In this document: positions 15,984 through 24,742 of the stretch, in pieces
Layout: each line of letters starts with the position of its first letter
How positions within the stretch are numbered: position 1 is the stretch's first letter
NCBI RefSeq assembly: GCF_019049255.1
Contig: NZ_JAGMUJ010000017.1
Coordinates: forward strand, 1 to 43,826
Direction of reading: 5' to 3'
DNA from: Streptomyces sp. AC558_RSS880
GTDB taxonomy: Bacteria > Actinomycetota > Actinomycetes > Streptomycetales > Streptomycetaceae
DNA: 43,826 nt
Position numbers and translations under genes: made by a program
The notes under the pieces: model-generated
Databases searched by the model: none
Told to the model about the DNA's origin: nothing
Seen by the model: the letters and a program-made list of their open reading frames with translations, nothing else

Positions 15984-16067
15984 GGGTGCCGCTGCGCCCA
16001 CCCTCCCCCACTCTCGGCTTCGCTCGAGCGGGGGGACCCCCATCGCCCCAGCGGCACGACTGCCCGC
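15984..16067. repeat. Palindromic intergenic repeat, copy 1
   Basis: GC-rich inverted-repeat element between pkaB and prfB. The outer arms GTGCCGCTG (15986-15994) and CAGCGGCAC (16049-16057) enclose an inner CCCCC/GGGGG stem. It shares GGGTGCC, CTCCCCCA, GGGG-ACCCCCA and CGACTGCCCGC, in the same order, with the element at 23158-23222. It may also end pkaB transcription. Just upstream, TTGCCGGCGCT is present twice. Confidence 0.6.
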
Positions 16068-16069
16068 AG

Positions 16070-17314
16070 CTATGGGGTTGCGGGCGCCGAGTTCCGGGTG
16101 TCCTGGGGCGGGGGCGCCTCGTCCTCCGTCGTGGCCAGCCAGGTGCCGACGCCCGCCGCCACGAGCACCACCGCCGCCACCGCCAGGGTGAGCCGGCGCC
16201 GGCGGGCGACCGCGCGGTTGCGGGCGGAGCCCGGCCGGCGCGCACCCGCCGCGCGGGGCGCGCGGGCCGTGCCGCGGGCACCGCCGGCCAGCTCGTCGGG
16301 GGCCGGCACCCTCATCGACGTGTGCGTGTCGCGGTTGGAGTCGGCCGGTTTCGCGCCCGGCACCAGCGGGACCGCGCCGCGGCGCCGCACCGGCGCCCCG
16401 GTGGCCGGGGCCGGCCCGGAGGGCTGGAGCTCCTCCCCCGCCTCCTCCGCGGGCTCGGTGTCCGGCTCGTCCACGTCCAGCGGCGGCATCCCCGCCAGCA
16501 TCGGCAGCAGCTCCCGCAGCCGTGCGCCCAGCTCGGAGGCGCGCAGCCGGGACGCCGGGGCCTTCGCCAGGCACTGCACCAGCAGCTGCCACAGCTCGTC
16601 CGGGATGCCCGGGAGGGGGACGACCGTCTCGGTGACGTGGCGGCGCAGCACCGCGCCCGGGTGTCCGCCGCCGAACGGCGTGAAGCCGGCGAGCAGCTCG
16701 TACAGGACCGTGGCCAGCGCGTAGATGTCGACCGAGGCGCGCGGGGGCAGGCCCTCGACGATCTCCGGCGCCAGGTAGTCCGGCGTTCCGATGATCTTCG
16801 TGGCCCGGGTGCGGCGCGGGGTGTCGATGAGTTTCGCCACACCGAAGTCGGTGAGCAGGGCGCGGTGCGAACCGCCGGGGCCGAACGGGCCCTCCATGTC
16901 GAGCAGCACGTTCTCCGGTTTCACGTCCCGGTGCACGACCCCGGCCGCGTGTGCCGCCGCCAGGCCGTCGGCGACGTCGGCGACGATCGCCACGGCGGCC
17001 TCCGGGGCCAGCCTGCGCTCCCGGTCGAGGCGGGTGCGCAGGTCCGTGCCCCGGACGAGGTCCATGACCAGGGCGAGATCGTTGCCGTCGACCACCAGGT
17101 CGCGTACGGAGACGACGTGCGGATGCTCCAGACCGAGCAGCACCGTCCGCTCCCGCACGAAGCGGCCGACGAGCTCCTGGTCCGAGGAGAGATCCTCACG
17201 CAGCAGCTTGATGGCGACGGGCCCGTCGGGGCCCTCGCCCAGCCACACCGTGCCGGCGCTGCCCCGCCCGAGGATCTGATGGGCGGTGTACCGGCTGCCG
17301 ATTCTCCGTGCCAA
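16070..17314 (-). CDS. pkaB: Ser/Thr protein kinase (PkaB-like)
   Basis: 414 residues, close to the length of S. coelicolor PkaB as I recall it. The kinase domain (about 9-270) has the glycine loop LGRGSAGTVW, Lys36 in VAIKLL, HRDVKPEN (128-135), DFG (156-158) and GTPDYLAPE. All catalytic residues are present. A Pro/Ala-rich linker follows, with several Thr residues, then one membrane helix (about 374-394) and a short outer tail of about 20 residues. No PASTA domain is seen, so ligand sensing outside the cell is not obvious. It lies 109 nt downstream of a second kinase on the same strand and probably arose from it by duplication. Confidence 0.88.
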   Translation of the reverse strand: MARRIGSRYTAHQILGRGSAGTVWLGEGPDGPVAIKLLREDLSSDQELVGRFVRERTVLLGLEHPHVVSVRDLVVDGNDLALVMDLVRGTDLRTRLDRERRLAPEAAVAIVADVADGLAAAHAAGVVHRDVKPENVLLDMEGPFGPGGSHRALLTDFGVAKLIDTPRRTRATKIIGTPDYLAPEIVEGLPPRASVDIYALATVLYELLAGFTPFGGGHPGAVLRRHVTETVVPLPGIPDELWQLLVQCLAKAPASRLRASELGARLRELLPMLAGMPPLDVDEPDTEPAEEAGEELQPSGPAPATGAPVRRRGAVPLVPGAKPADSNRDTHTSMRVPAPDELAGGARGTARAPRAAGARRPGSARNRAVARRRRLTLAVAAVVLVAAGVGTWLATTEDEAPPPQDTRNSAPATP

Positions 17315-17423
17315 GACTGCTCCTACCGACGCGTGTTGCCGCTAAAGCTACGCGTCCGGAGTGCCGGCCTTCACGGGGGATCCGGAAATCACCCCTCAGA
17401 TGTCGACAAATCAGCAAACAAGC

Positions 17424-19121
17424 TCAGTTCGTCCCGGAGGGCACCGAGGGCTCGTCGGAGCCGCCCAGGTCCTCGATCCAGCCCGTCACCGAGCCGAACC
17501 AGTCGCTGAGCTGGTCCCAGTAGCCCTTGCCGGTGCCGATCCAGTCCTGGAGCGGGCTCAGCTCCCAGATCAGCCAGCTCGCGACGAACAGGATGACGAT
17601 CGTGAACAGGCATCCCTTCAGGCAGCCCAGGCCGGGGATGCGCATCGGGTTGGCGCCGCGCTGCCGGGGCTGCCGCGGCTCCCGGGCCGGGCGCTGCGGC
17701 TCCGGCGGCGGCGCGTACCGCTGCGGCTGGGGCTGCTGGGGCTGCTGGGGCCGCTGGGGCTGCGGCGGGGGCGGGGCGTACTGCTGGGGCTGGTGCTGTT
17801 GCTGCGGGTGGCCGTACCCGGGGCCGGGCTGCTGCGGCTGGGGGCGCCGCTGCGGCTGCTGCGGCTGCTGCTGCGGGGGCCGGGAGACCTGCCGCTGGGG
17901 GCGGCGGCGCAGCGGGTCCTGGCTCGGGTCGAGGTACTGGACCTGGGTCTGCTCGTTGCGGTCGCGGGCGGCGCGGAGCTGGTTCTGCCAGGGGTGCGGG
18001 TCCTCCGGACCGGCACCGGGCCCGCCGGGCTGCCCCGGCGGTACGGGGGGCATGACGGCCGTGGGGTCGGCGGCACCCGCCGGGCCTCCGGTCTGCGGCA
18101 GGACGCTGGTCGCGCCGTTGGGGTCGTAGCCGCCCGCGCCGCTCTGCGGCAGCACCTGCGTCGGGTCGGCGGCGCCGGGCACGCCGGGTACGGGCGCGGG
18201 CGCCGGGTCGGGGGCGAGGAGCGCGCCGACGTTCTCGGCGGCGGCGATCTGCGCGGAGTTCGCGTGCACGCCGATGCCGTCGGCGACGACGCGCAGGCCG
18301 CGCGCGAGGTTCTCGGCGCTGGGCCGTTCGTCGGGGTTCTTGCGCAGGCAGCGCTCGATGACCGTCCACAGCGGGTCGGGGACCGTGGAGGGGCGGCGCG
18401 GTTCGGCGCTCAGGTGCTGGTGCAGCACCTCCAGGGCGGAGCCGCCGGAGAACGGCGGGCGGCCGGTGACCAGCTCGTAGAGCAGGATGCCGGCGCCGTA
18501 GATGTCGACGGCGGAGGTCTGCGGGCGGCCCTCGGCGGACTCGGGGGCGATGTACGCGGGCGTGCCGACGAACTCGTGGGTGCGGGTCAGACCCGGGGAG
18601 TCGGCGAGGCGGGCGATGCCGAAGTCGGTCAGCATCGGGTGCATCTCGCCGTTCTGCTGCTTGAGCAGGACGTTGGCGGGCTTCAGGTCGCGGTGCACCA
18701 CGCCGTCGGCGTGGCTGGCGCCGAGCGCGTCGGCGATCTGCGCGGTCAGCAGGGCGGCGGCGACGGGGGTGAAGGGGCCGTTCTCGCGGAGGTGGCGGTG
18801 CAGGTCGGGGCCCTCGACGAGGTCCATGACCAGCGCCAGCAGATCACCCTCGACGACCAGGTCGCGGACCCGGACGATGTTGGGGTGGGTGAGCCGGAGC
18901 AGGACGGACCGCTCCCGCAGGAAGCGCATCACGACGTCGGCGTCGTTGGCGAGCTCCTCCTTGAGGACCTTGATCGCGACGGTCTCGCCGGGCTGTCCCG
19001 GTACGGCCGCCTCGGCGCCCGCGGTCTCCCGCTGGCGGGCTCGCCAGACGGTGCCCGTGGCGCCGCGTCCGAGCGGCTCCTCGAGCAGGTACTTGCTGCC
19101 GACTGGCCGCACGTCACGCAC
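17424..19121 (-). CDS. pkaA: Ser/Thr protein kinase (PkaA-like)
   Basis: 565 residues. The N-terminal kinase domain (about 10-280) shows LGRGATGTVW, Lys51 in VAIKVL, HRDLKPAN (143-150), DFG (166-168) and GTPAYIAPES, so it should be active. The N-lobe carries an extra loop of about 12 residues (AGAEAAVPGQPG). A long Pro/Gln-rich region follows (about 340-490, QQQPQQPQ-type runs). Near the C-terminus there is a Cys-containing membrane helix (LKGCLFTIVILFVASWLIW) and a tail of about 50 residues predicted outside. This is the PkaA layout of S. coelicolor. The gene is divergent from the FHA-FtsK-like gene, a likely reader of phosphothreonine. Confidence 0.88.
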   Translation of the reverse strand: MRDVRPVGSKYLLEEPLGRGATGTVWRARQRETAGAEAAVPGQPGETVAIKVLKEELANDADVVMRFLRERSVLLRLTHPNIVRVRDLVVEGDLLALVMDLVEGPDLHRHLRENGPFTPVAAALLTAQIADALGASHADGVVHRDLKPANVLLKQQNGEMHPMLTDFGIARLADSPGLTRTHEFVGTPAYIAPESAEGRPQTSAVDIYGAGILLYELVTGRPPFSGGSALEVLHQHLSAEPRRPSTVPDPLWTVIERCLRKNPDERPSAENLARGLRVVADGIGVHANSAQIAAAENVGALLAPDPAPAPVPGVPGAADPTQVLPQSGAGGYDPNGATSVLPQTGGPAGAADPTAVMPPVPPGQPGGPGAGPEDPHPWQNQLRAARDRNEQTQVQYLDPSQDPLRRRPQRQVSRPPQQQPQQPQRRPQPQQPGPGYGHPQQQHQPQQYAPPPPQPQRPQQPQQPQPQRYAPPPEPQRPAREPRQPRQRGANPMRIPGLGCLKGCLFTIVILFVASWLIWELSPLQDWIGTGKGYWDQLSDWFGSVTGWIEDLGGSDEPSVPSGTN

Positions 19122-19572
19122 TCCCTGCTGCTTGCTTGGCGTACACCCTGGTCCACCGTGTCACTGAACGTTCCGACCCACTGTAGTGCCGCCGCGTGGG
19201 ATACCGGCCGGTCGTCTTCGACGTGATCTCGCTGTGGGGCTTACGTACCCGTTCCCGTCCGTGTTCGGAGGTTCGCAGGAAAGACGCCCGACCCGGTCCG
19301 TTGGTTGCCGCATGCCGGACGTGACCGATCTCAAGTGGACCCGGAACGATCATTCGCTCCTCACCGGTCAGGCACTTTTGCGGGCAGAGCCGACCAATCA
19401 AGATCATTTGCTGCCGGAGTGCGGGCGCGTTGTCGGTGGCAGGTGCGAGGATGCGTGCAGTACTGGCCGTACGTGCGCGTGTGGCGGTGGGGGAAGTCCA
19501 CGGTGGGGGGACCGCGGGGCGGTGGTGTCCCCCGCGTCGCGGGCGCCCGCGCAGAAGGGACCGCTGACGGCG
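19122..19572. other. 451-nt divergent intergenic region, pkaA / FHA-FtsK
   Basis: It holds promoters for both genes. The plus-strand frame stays open from 19186, but its translation up to 19572 is Arg/Gly/Cys-rich and unlike any domain, so I treat it as non-coding. GATCATT occurs twice (19348 and 19402). No clear operator is recognised. Confidence 0.5.
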
Positions 19573-22500
19573 ATGCAGATCCGGCTGACCGTCGTAGACC
19601 CGCTGGGCCCCTCCTCCCCCGCGCGGGAGCGGGCCGCGAGCTGCGACGTGCTGGTCACGGCGCCCGCGGGCACGGCCCTGGCCGCGGTCGCCTCCGCGCT
19701 GGCCTCGGTGGTCTCCGGCGGCGACGGCCCGTCCGGCTCCTCGGGCACACCGGTGCTGTACGCCGGTGACCGGCGGCTGGACGCCCAGCGCTGCACACTG
19801 GGCGAGCCACCGCTGATCGACGGCGCGGTGCTGGCCGTGGGCGCCCCGGGCGAGCCCGAGCCGCACCCCGAGCTGGACGGGGCCCCGACCCGGCTGCACG
19901 TCGTCGCCGGTCCCGACGCGGGCGGAGTGCACCTGCTGCACGGCGGCGAGATCCGCATAGGCCGTTCCGCCGACGCCGACGTACCGCTCGACGACCCGGA
20001 CGTCTCCCGGCTGCACTGCGCGGTGACGGTCGCCCCGGACGGCGGCGTCTCGGTCGCCGACCTCGGCTCCACCAACGGCACGACCCTGGACGGCCGGCGC
20101 GTGGGCCCCCGCCCGGTCCGCCTCGCCCCGGGCGCGCTCCTGCGCATCGGCGAGTCGACCCTGCGCCTGACCCCGGCGGCGGGTCCCCGCGCGCGAGCGG
20201 CCACGACACCGGACGGCGAGGGGCACGTACGGGTGCCGTCCCCGGCCGGGCAGGCCGACGGCGAGGACGCCCCCGCGCGCGTGACGGCACCGACGGCCCC
20301 CACCCACCACGCCGACGGCGTGGCCGGCTGGGCCGTGACGGCACCGGACGTACGGGACGCACAGGGCGTACGGGAGACGCCGGACACGGCGCGACGGGAC
20401 GGCGCGAGCCAACCGCCCCGGGTGCCGGGACAGGGCCGCGCCCCCGGGATCGAGCGCACCGGCACCGCCCCCGGGGGGCGCGCGGTGCACACGGTCACCC
20501 GGGGAGACGTGCCCCGCCCTCCCCGGGGCCGCCGCGTGTCGCGGCCGCTGCCCGCCGACGGGGACACGCACGCGGGGCGCTCCGGCGTGGGCGCGCCCGG
20601 TACGGGCCCCGGCGCCGCCGACCGTTCCGCCGGGACGGCTCCCGAGGGGGGCCGGGGCGAGGGGGTCCGGGGCGGGACGGCCGTCCCGGCGCCCGGCCGA
20701 ACGTCCGACGGCGCACCCGGCGACGCACCCGGCCGTCTCACCGGCCCGACCACCGGGCCCGCCACCGGCCACATGCCCACCGGCACACCCTCCACCCCGC
20801 GCGAGGAGTTCCCCGGCACCCGCAAGGGCACCCCCGTGCGCGGCACCGACCTCCCCCGGCCGACGGGCGGGCGCAGGCGCGGTGGACTCACCGCCTGGGC
20901 CCGGCGGCTGACCGGCGGGCGGCAGGAGCCGGAGGCCGCGTGGGCCGCCCACGGCGAGGAGGGCTCCGGTGCCGCACCCGCCCCGGGCGCGACCGCCCCC
21001 GCCGTGCCCGAGACCTGGCCGGACCCCGCCACGCTGCTGCTGACCGCGCTCGGCCCCGGCCCCCGGCTGTGGGAGCGCGGACCGGGCCACCCGGAGGCGC
21101 TCGCGGTGCGGCTCGGCACCGCGGACCGTCCGGCGCCGGACGGCTCCGGCCTGCTGCCCGCCGTACCGGTGACCTCGGGGCTGCGCGAGGCCGGCGCGCT
21201 GGGACTGGCCGGCCCGCGTGAGCGGCTCGCCGGGCTGGCCCGCACGGTGCTCGCCCAGCTCGCCGCGCTGCACTCCCCCGACGCCCTGGAGATCGTCCTG
21301 ATCGCCGCGGACCCCTCCCGCCCCCTGGCGGAACGCACCGCCGAGTGGTCCTGGCTGGGCTGGCTGCCGCACGTGCGCCCGGGGCACGGCCAGGACTGCC
21401 GCCTGCTCCTCGCGCACGACCGCGAACAGGCCGCGGCCCGCGCCGAGGAACTGCTGCGCCGGCTGGAGGACCACGGCCACACGGCCCCCCGCACCTCCGG
21501 CGAGGGACCGTACGAACCGTACGAAGGGCCGTACACCGTGGTCGTCGTGGACGGCGACCCCGGCGGCCCCGACGTGCGCGAGGCGGTGGCACGGCTGGCC
21601 CTGGAGGGACCCCGGGCCGGGATCCACGTGGTGTGCCTCGCCGAGACGGCCGCGGCCTCCCCCGCGTCCCCGGTGACGGAGACGTACGAGGCGGCCTGCG
21701 CGGCGGCGCCGGCGTTCCGGCAGTGCGGGGCCGTCGCCCTGCTCAGCGGGGACGTGGCGACCGCCCTGCGCCTGCTGCGGGTGGCCGGGACCGGCTCCGG
21801 TCGTCCCTCCGGCCCCGTCGGCCACGGCACCCTCGCCACGGTCGACGCGGTCTCCCCCGCCTGGGCCGAGCGGTTCGCGCGGGCGCTCGCACCGCTGCGC
21901 ACGGACGGCGCCGGCGGGGAGCGGCACGCGCGCGTGTCGGCGCCGCTGCCCCGGTCGGTGCGGCTCCTTGACGAGCTGGGCCTGGCCCGGGCCACCCCGG
22001 CCTCGCTGATGGCCCGCTGGGCGGACGCGGCCGACGACACACAGGCGCTCGGCGGACGCGTCACCGCCATACTGGGCGCCGGACCGCGCGGCCCGGTCAC
22101 CGCCGACCTCGCCGCCGACGGGCCGCACCTGCTGGTCGAGGGGCCGCCCGGCAGCGGTCGTACGGAACTCCTGCGGGCGGTCGTCGCCTCGCTGGCCGCC
22201 GCCGAGCGTCCCGACCGGCTGGCCGTCGTGCTGGTCGACGGCCGGGGCGCCCCCACGCCGGGCGACGCGCCCGGTGAGGGCCTGCGCGTGTGCACGGACG
22301 TACCGCACGTCACCACGCACCTGTGCGCCAACGACCCGGTGCGGATGCGGGAGTTCGCGCAGTCCCTGAGCGCCGAGCTGAAACGGCGCGCGGAGCTGCT
22401 GGGCCGGTCGGACTTCGCGGAGTGGCACACCGGGCGGGAACTGTCGGACCGTATGGTCGCCCAGCGCACGGCGTCCGCGTCCCGCACGGAGCAGAACGGG

Positions 22501-23094
22501 GACCTCGACACCCCGCCCAGTTCGACGCTGCGGCTGCGGCCGGGCGCCGACCGGCGCAAGACGGAGGCCGCGCCGCCGCTGCCCCGGCTGGTGGTGGTCG
22601 TGGACGACCTGGACGCGCTGGTGTCCCCCGCGCTCGGTGCGCCGGGGCGGCCCGCCGCCGGGTCGGTGATGCGGGCGCTGGAGGCGGTGGCGCGGGACGG
22701 TGAGCGGCTGGGCGTGCACCTGGTGGCGGCCACCGGGCCCTGCGCCCGTACGGCACAGACCGAGCCGGTACGGCAGGCGTCGCTGCGGGTCGCGCTCGAC
22801 GCGGCGGTGCCGGGGGGCGGACCGGACGAACCGGCGCCGGGGCGGGGGCGGCTGACCTGTCCGGACGGGCGGGAGACGGCGTTCCAGGGCGGGCGGGTGA
22901 CCGGGCGCATCCCGCGGACGGCGACCCTGCGGCCGACGGTCGTCCCGCTGGAGTGGCACCGCATGGGGGATCCCCCGGCCCGCCGTCAGGTGCGCGAGCT
23001 CGGTAACGGGCCCACCGATCTGGCCTTGCTCGCCAGTGCGTTGGAGCGGGCGGCGCGTCAGGTCGCGGCGGCGGAGGTGCCGTCGCTTCTCTGA
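19573..23094 (+). CDS. FHA-domain FtsK/SpoIIIE-like ATPase
   Basis: 1173 residues from ATG 19573 (MQIRLTVVD), chosen because homologous-looking sequence begins there; AAGGGA lies 13 nt upstream. Residues 1-95 look like a ubiquitin-like YukD/EccC-type N-terminus. An FHA domain (about 105-200) has GRS (130-132), SRLHC and STNGT. A long Pro/Gly/Arg-rich linker follows (about 205-440), then FtsK-like regions. At about 840-1110 the Walker A is GPPGSGRT (857-864), with Arg in place of the usual Lys863, and the Walker B is RLVVVVDDLDAL (1005-1016). EccC proteins of type VII secretion have several such modules, some degenerate. No WXG100/ESX genes are adjacent. With pkaA divergent, the FHA domain may bind phosphothreonine on kinase targets. 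Substrate and membrane link are unknown; no transmembrane helix is obvious. Confidence 0.75.
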   Translation: MQIRLTVVDPLGPSSPARERAASCDVLVTAPAGTALAAVASALASVVSGGDGPSGSSGTPVLYAGDRRLDAQRCTLGEPPLIDGAVLAVGAPGEPEPHPELDGAPTRLHVVAGPDAGGVHLLHGGEIRIGRSADADVPLDDPDVSRLHCAVTVAPDGGVSVADLGSTNGTTLDGRRVGPRPVRLAPGALLRIGESTLRLTPAAGPRARAATTPDGEGHVRVPSPAGQADGEDAPARVTAPTAPTHHADGVAGWAVTAPDVRDAQGVRETPDTARRDGASQPPRVPGQGRAPGIERTGTAPGGRAVHTVTRGDVPRPPRGRRVSRPLPADGDTHAGRSGVGAPGTGPGAADRSAGTAPEGGRGEGVRGGTAVPAPGRTSDGAPGDAPGRLTGPTTGPATGHMPTGTPSTPREEFPGTRKGTPVRGTDLPRPTGGRRRGGLTAWARRLTGGRQEPEAAWAAHGEEGSGAAPAPGATAPAVPETWPDPATLLLTALGPGPRLWERGPGHPEALAVRLGTADRPAPDGSGLLPAVPVTSGLREAGALGLAGPRERLAGLARTVLAQLAALHSPDALEIVLIAADPSRPLAERTAEWSWLGWLPHVRPGHGQDCRLLLAHDREQAAARAEELLRRLEDHGHTAPRTSGEGPYEPYEGPYTVVVVDGDPGGPDVREAVARLALEGPRAGIHVVCLAETAAASPASPVTETYEAACAAAPAFRQCGAVALLSGDVATALRLLRVAGTGSGRPSGPVGHGTLATVDAVSPAWAERFARALAPLRTDGAGGERHARVSAPLPRSVRLLDELGLARATPASLMARWADAADDTQALGGRVTAILGAGPRGPVTADLAADGPHLLVEGPPGSGRTELLRAVVASLAAAERPDRLAVVLVDGRGAPTPGDAPGEGLRVCTDVPHVTTHLCANDPVRMREFAQSLSAELKRRAELLGRSDFAEWHTGRELSDRMVAQRTASASRTEQNGDLDTPPSSTLRLRPGADRRKTEAAPPLPRLVVVVDDLDALVSPALGAPGRPAAGSVMRALEAVARDGERLGVHLVAATGPCARTAQTEPVRQASLRVALDAAVPGGGPDEPAPGRGRLTCPDGRETAFQGGRVTGRIPRTATLRPTVVPLEWHRMGDPPARRQVRELGNGPTDLALLASALERAARQVAAAEVPSLL

Positions 23095-23157
23095 CCCGGG
23101 GAACGCCGGCCGGCACTCAGGGCTGGGCGGGGGTGGGTCGCGCGGCCCGGCGCTCGC

Positions 23158-23222
23158 GGGGTGCCTCCCCCAGAGGGGGTACCCCCAGCCCACCCGTGCC
23201 GCCCTGCGACACGACTGCCCGC
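23158..23222. repeat. Palindromic intergenic repeat, copy 2
   Basis: Diverged copy of the element at 15984-16067. It has the same ordered blocks GGGTGCC, CTCCCCCA, GGGG-ACCCCCA and CGACTGCCCGC. Its centre is a hairpin CCCCC-AGA-GGGGG. It lies 63 nt after the FHA-FtsK-like stop and may terminate that gene. The rest of the gap (23223-23370) must contain the promoter of the binding-protein gene; a TTGACA at 23270-23275 has no convincing partner. Confidence 0.55.
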
Positions 23223-23370
23223 GGATCGCGGCGGTGACGCATGGTCACGACGCGGTCACGATAGCCGTCTTGACACGGGATGCGGTCTTGCCACCCCTAC
23301 CCCCCGGGCGTAGACCAGAGCGCACGGGACAGCGCTCGGCGTTCGACGGAGTACGAAGAACGGGGCAGTG

Positions 23371-24735
23371 ATGCGCAGGACGAGCAGGATCATCCGGATA
23401 CGTGGTGCCGCGGCGCTCGCCGCCGGAGTGCTCGCGGTCTCGCTCACCGCGTGCGGTGGTGGCGACGACGACAGCGGCGGCGACGAGGAGAAGGGCGGCG
23501 GGACCGGCGGGACCGGAACCACCGTCACCCTTCCGAAGCTGGACGGCGCGAGCCTCGAGGTCGCCGCCGTGTGGACCGGCGCCGAGCAGGCCAACTTCAA
23601 GAAGGTCCTCGCGGAGTTCGAGAAGCGCACCGGCGCCAAGGTGACCTTCGTCCCCGCCCAGGACCCGATCATCAACTTCCTCGGCTCGAAGGTCGCGGGC
23701 GGCGCCCCGCCGGACGTGGCGATGCTGCCGCAGCCGGGCGCCATCAAGCAGGCCGTGGAGAAGGGCTGGGCCAAGCCGCTCGGCGCCGAGGCGGCCAAGG
23801 AGCTCGGCGAGAACTACTCGCAGGGCTGGCAGGACATCGGCAAGGTCGACGGCAAGCAGTACGGCGTCTACTACAAGGCCGCCAACAAGTCGCTGATCTG
23901 GTACAACGCCCAGGTCTTCGAGAACGCGGGGGCCGCCGAGCCGAAGACGTGGGACGAACTGCTCACGACCGCGCAGATGGTGTACGACTCCGGTGTCACC
24001 CCGTTCTCGGTCGGCGGCGCCGAGGGCTGGACGCTGACCGACTGGTTCGAGAACGTCTACCTCTCGCAGGCCGGTCCGGAGAAGTACGACCAGCTCGCCG
24101 AGCACGAGATCAAGTGGACGGACCCGTCCGTCAAGGAGGCGCTGACCACGCTCGCCGAGATCTGGGGCAAGAAGGACTACGTCGCGTCCGGCGCGCTGGG
24201 GACCGACTTCCCGACGTCCGTGACGCAGACCTTCACCGGCGGCGACCAGCCCAAGGCCGGCATGGTCTACGAGGGCGACTTCGCGCAGGTCAACATCGGC
24301 GAGGCCAAGGCGAAGGTGGGCACGGACGCCAAGGTGTTCCCGTTCCCGGCGGTCGGTGACACCCCGCCCGTGGTGTCCGGCGGCGACGCGGCGGTGATCC
24401 TGGAGGACTCCGAGGCGTCCCAGGCGCTGGCGACCTTCCTCGCCTCCCCGGACGCCGCGCGCATCCACGCCGGGCTCGGCGGCTACCTCTCGCCGAACAA
24501 GAACGTGCCGGACTCGGCGTACCCGAACGAGGTCCAGCGGAAGATCGCCAAGGCGCTCGTCGACTCTGGGGACGACTTCCGCTTCGACATGTCCGACCAG
24601 GCCCCGCAGGCGTTCGGCGGCACGCCCGGCAAGGGCGAGTGGAAGGCGCTGCAGGACTTCCTGAAGAACCCGAAGGACATCGCCGGTACGCAGGCGAAGC
24701 TGGAGGCCGACGCGGCCGCGGCGTACGGGAACTGA
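23371..24735 (+). CDS. Sugar ABC transporter substrate-binding lipoprotein
   Basis: 454 residues from ATG 23371; an adjacent GTG at 23368 is an alternative start. A lipoprotein signal ends in the lipobox LTAC with Cys28, followed by a Gly/Asp/Glu-rich linker. The mature part is a family-1 solute-binding protein with TKVTFVPAQDPIINFLGSKVAGG-like and GAPPDVAMLP motifs, and WTDPSVKEALTTLAEIWGKKDY in the hinge region. Such proteins capture mono- or oligosaccharides outside the cell and deliver them to the paired permeases. It is first in an operon with two permeases, separated by 7 nt from the first. The sugar cannot be read from sequence. Confidence 0.9.
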   Translation: MRRTSRIIRIRGAAALAAGVLAVSLTACGGGDDDSGGDEEKGGGTGGTGTTVTLPKLDGASLEVAAVWTGAEQANFKKVLAEFEKRTGAKVTFVPAQDPIINFLGSKVAGGAPPDVAMLPQPGAIKQAVEKGWAKPLGAEAAKELGENYSQGWQDIGKVDGKQYGVYYKAANKSLIWYNAQVFENAGAAEPKTWDELLTTAQMVYDSGVTPFSVGGAEGWTLTDWFENVYLSQAGPEKYDQLAEHEIKWTDPSVKEALTTLAEIWGKKDYVASGALGTDFPTSVTQTFTGGDQPKAGMVYEGDFAQVNIGEAKAKVGTDAKVFPFPAVGDTPPVVSGGDAAVILEDSEASQALATFLASPDAARIHAGLGGYLSPNKNVPDSAYPNEVQRKIAKALVDSGDDFRFDMSDQAPQAFGGTPGKGEWKALQDFLKNPKDIAGTQAKLEADAAAAYGN

Positions 24736-24742
24736 ACCGGCG

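Noticed and set aside
19114..23193. 1359-codon minus-strand frame opposite the FHA-FtsK gene
   Set aside because: Arg/Gly/Pro-rich with no domain, and it mirrors a well-supported plus-strand gene.
23270..23275. TTGACA as a -35 box for the sugar importer
   Set aside because: No acceptable -10 hexamer at 16-19 nt; sequence there is C-rich.
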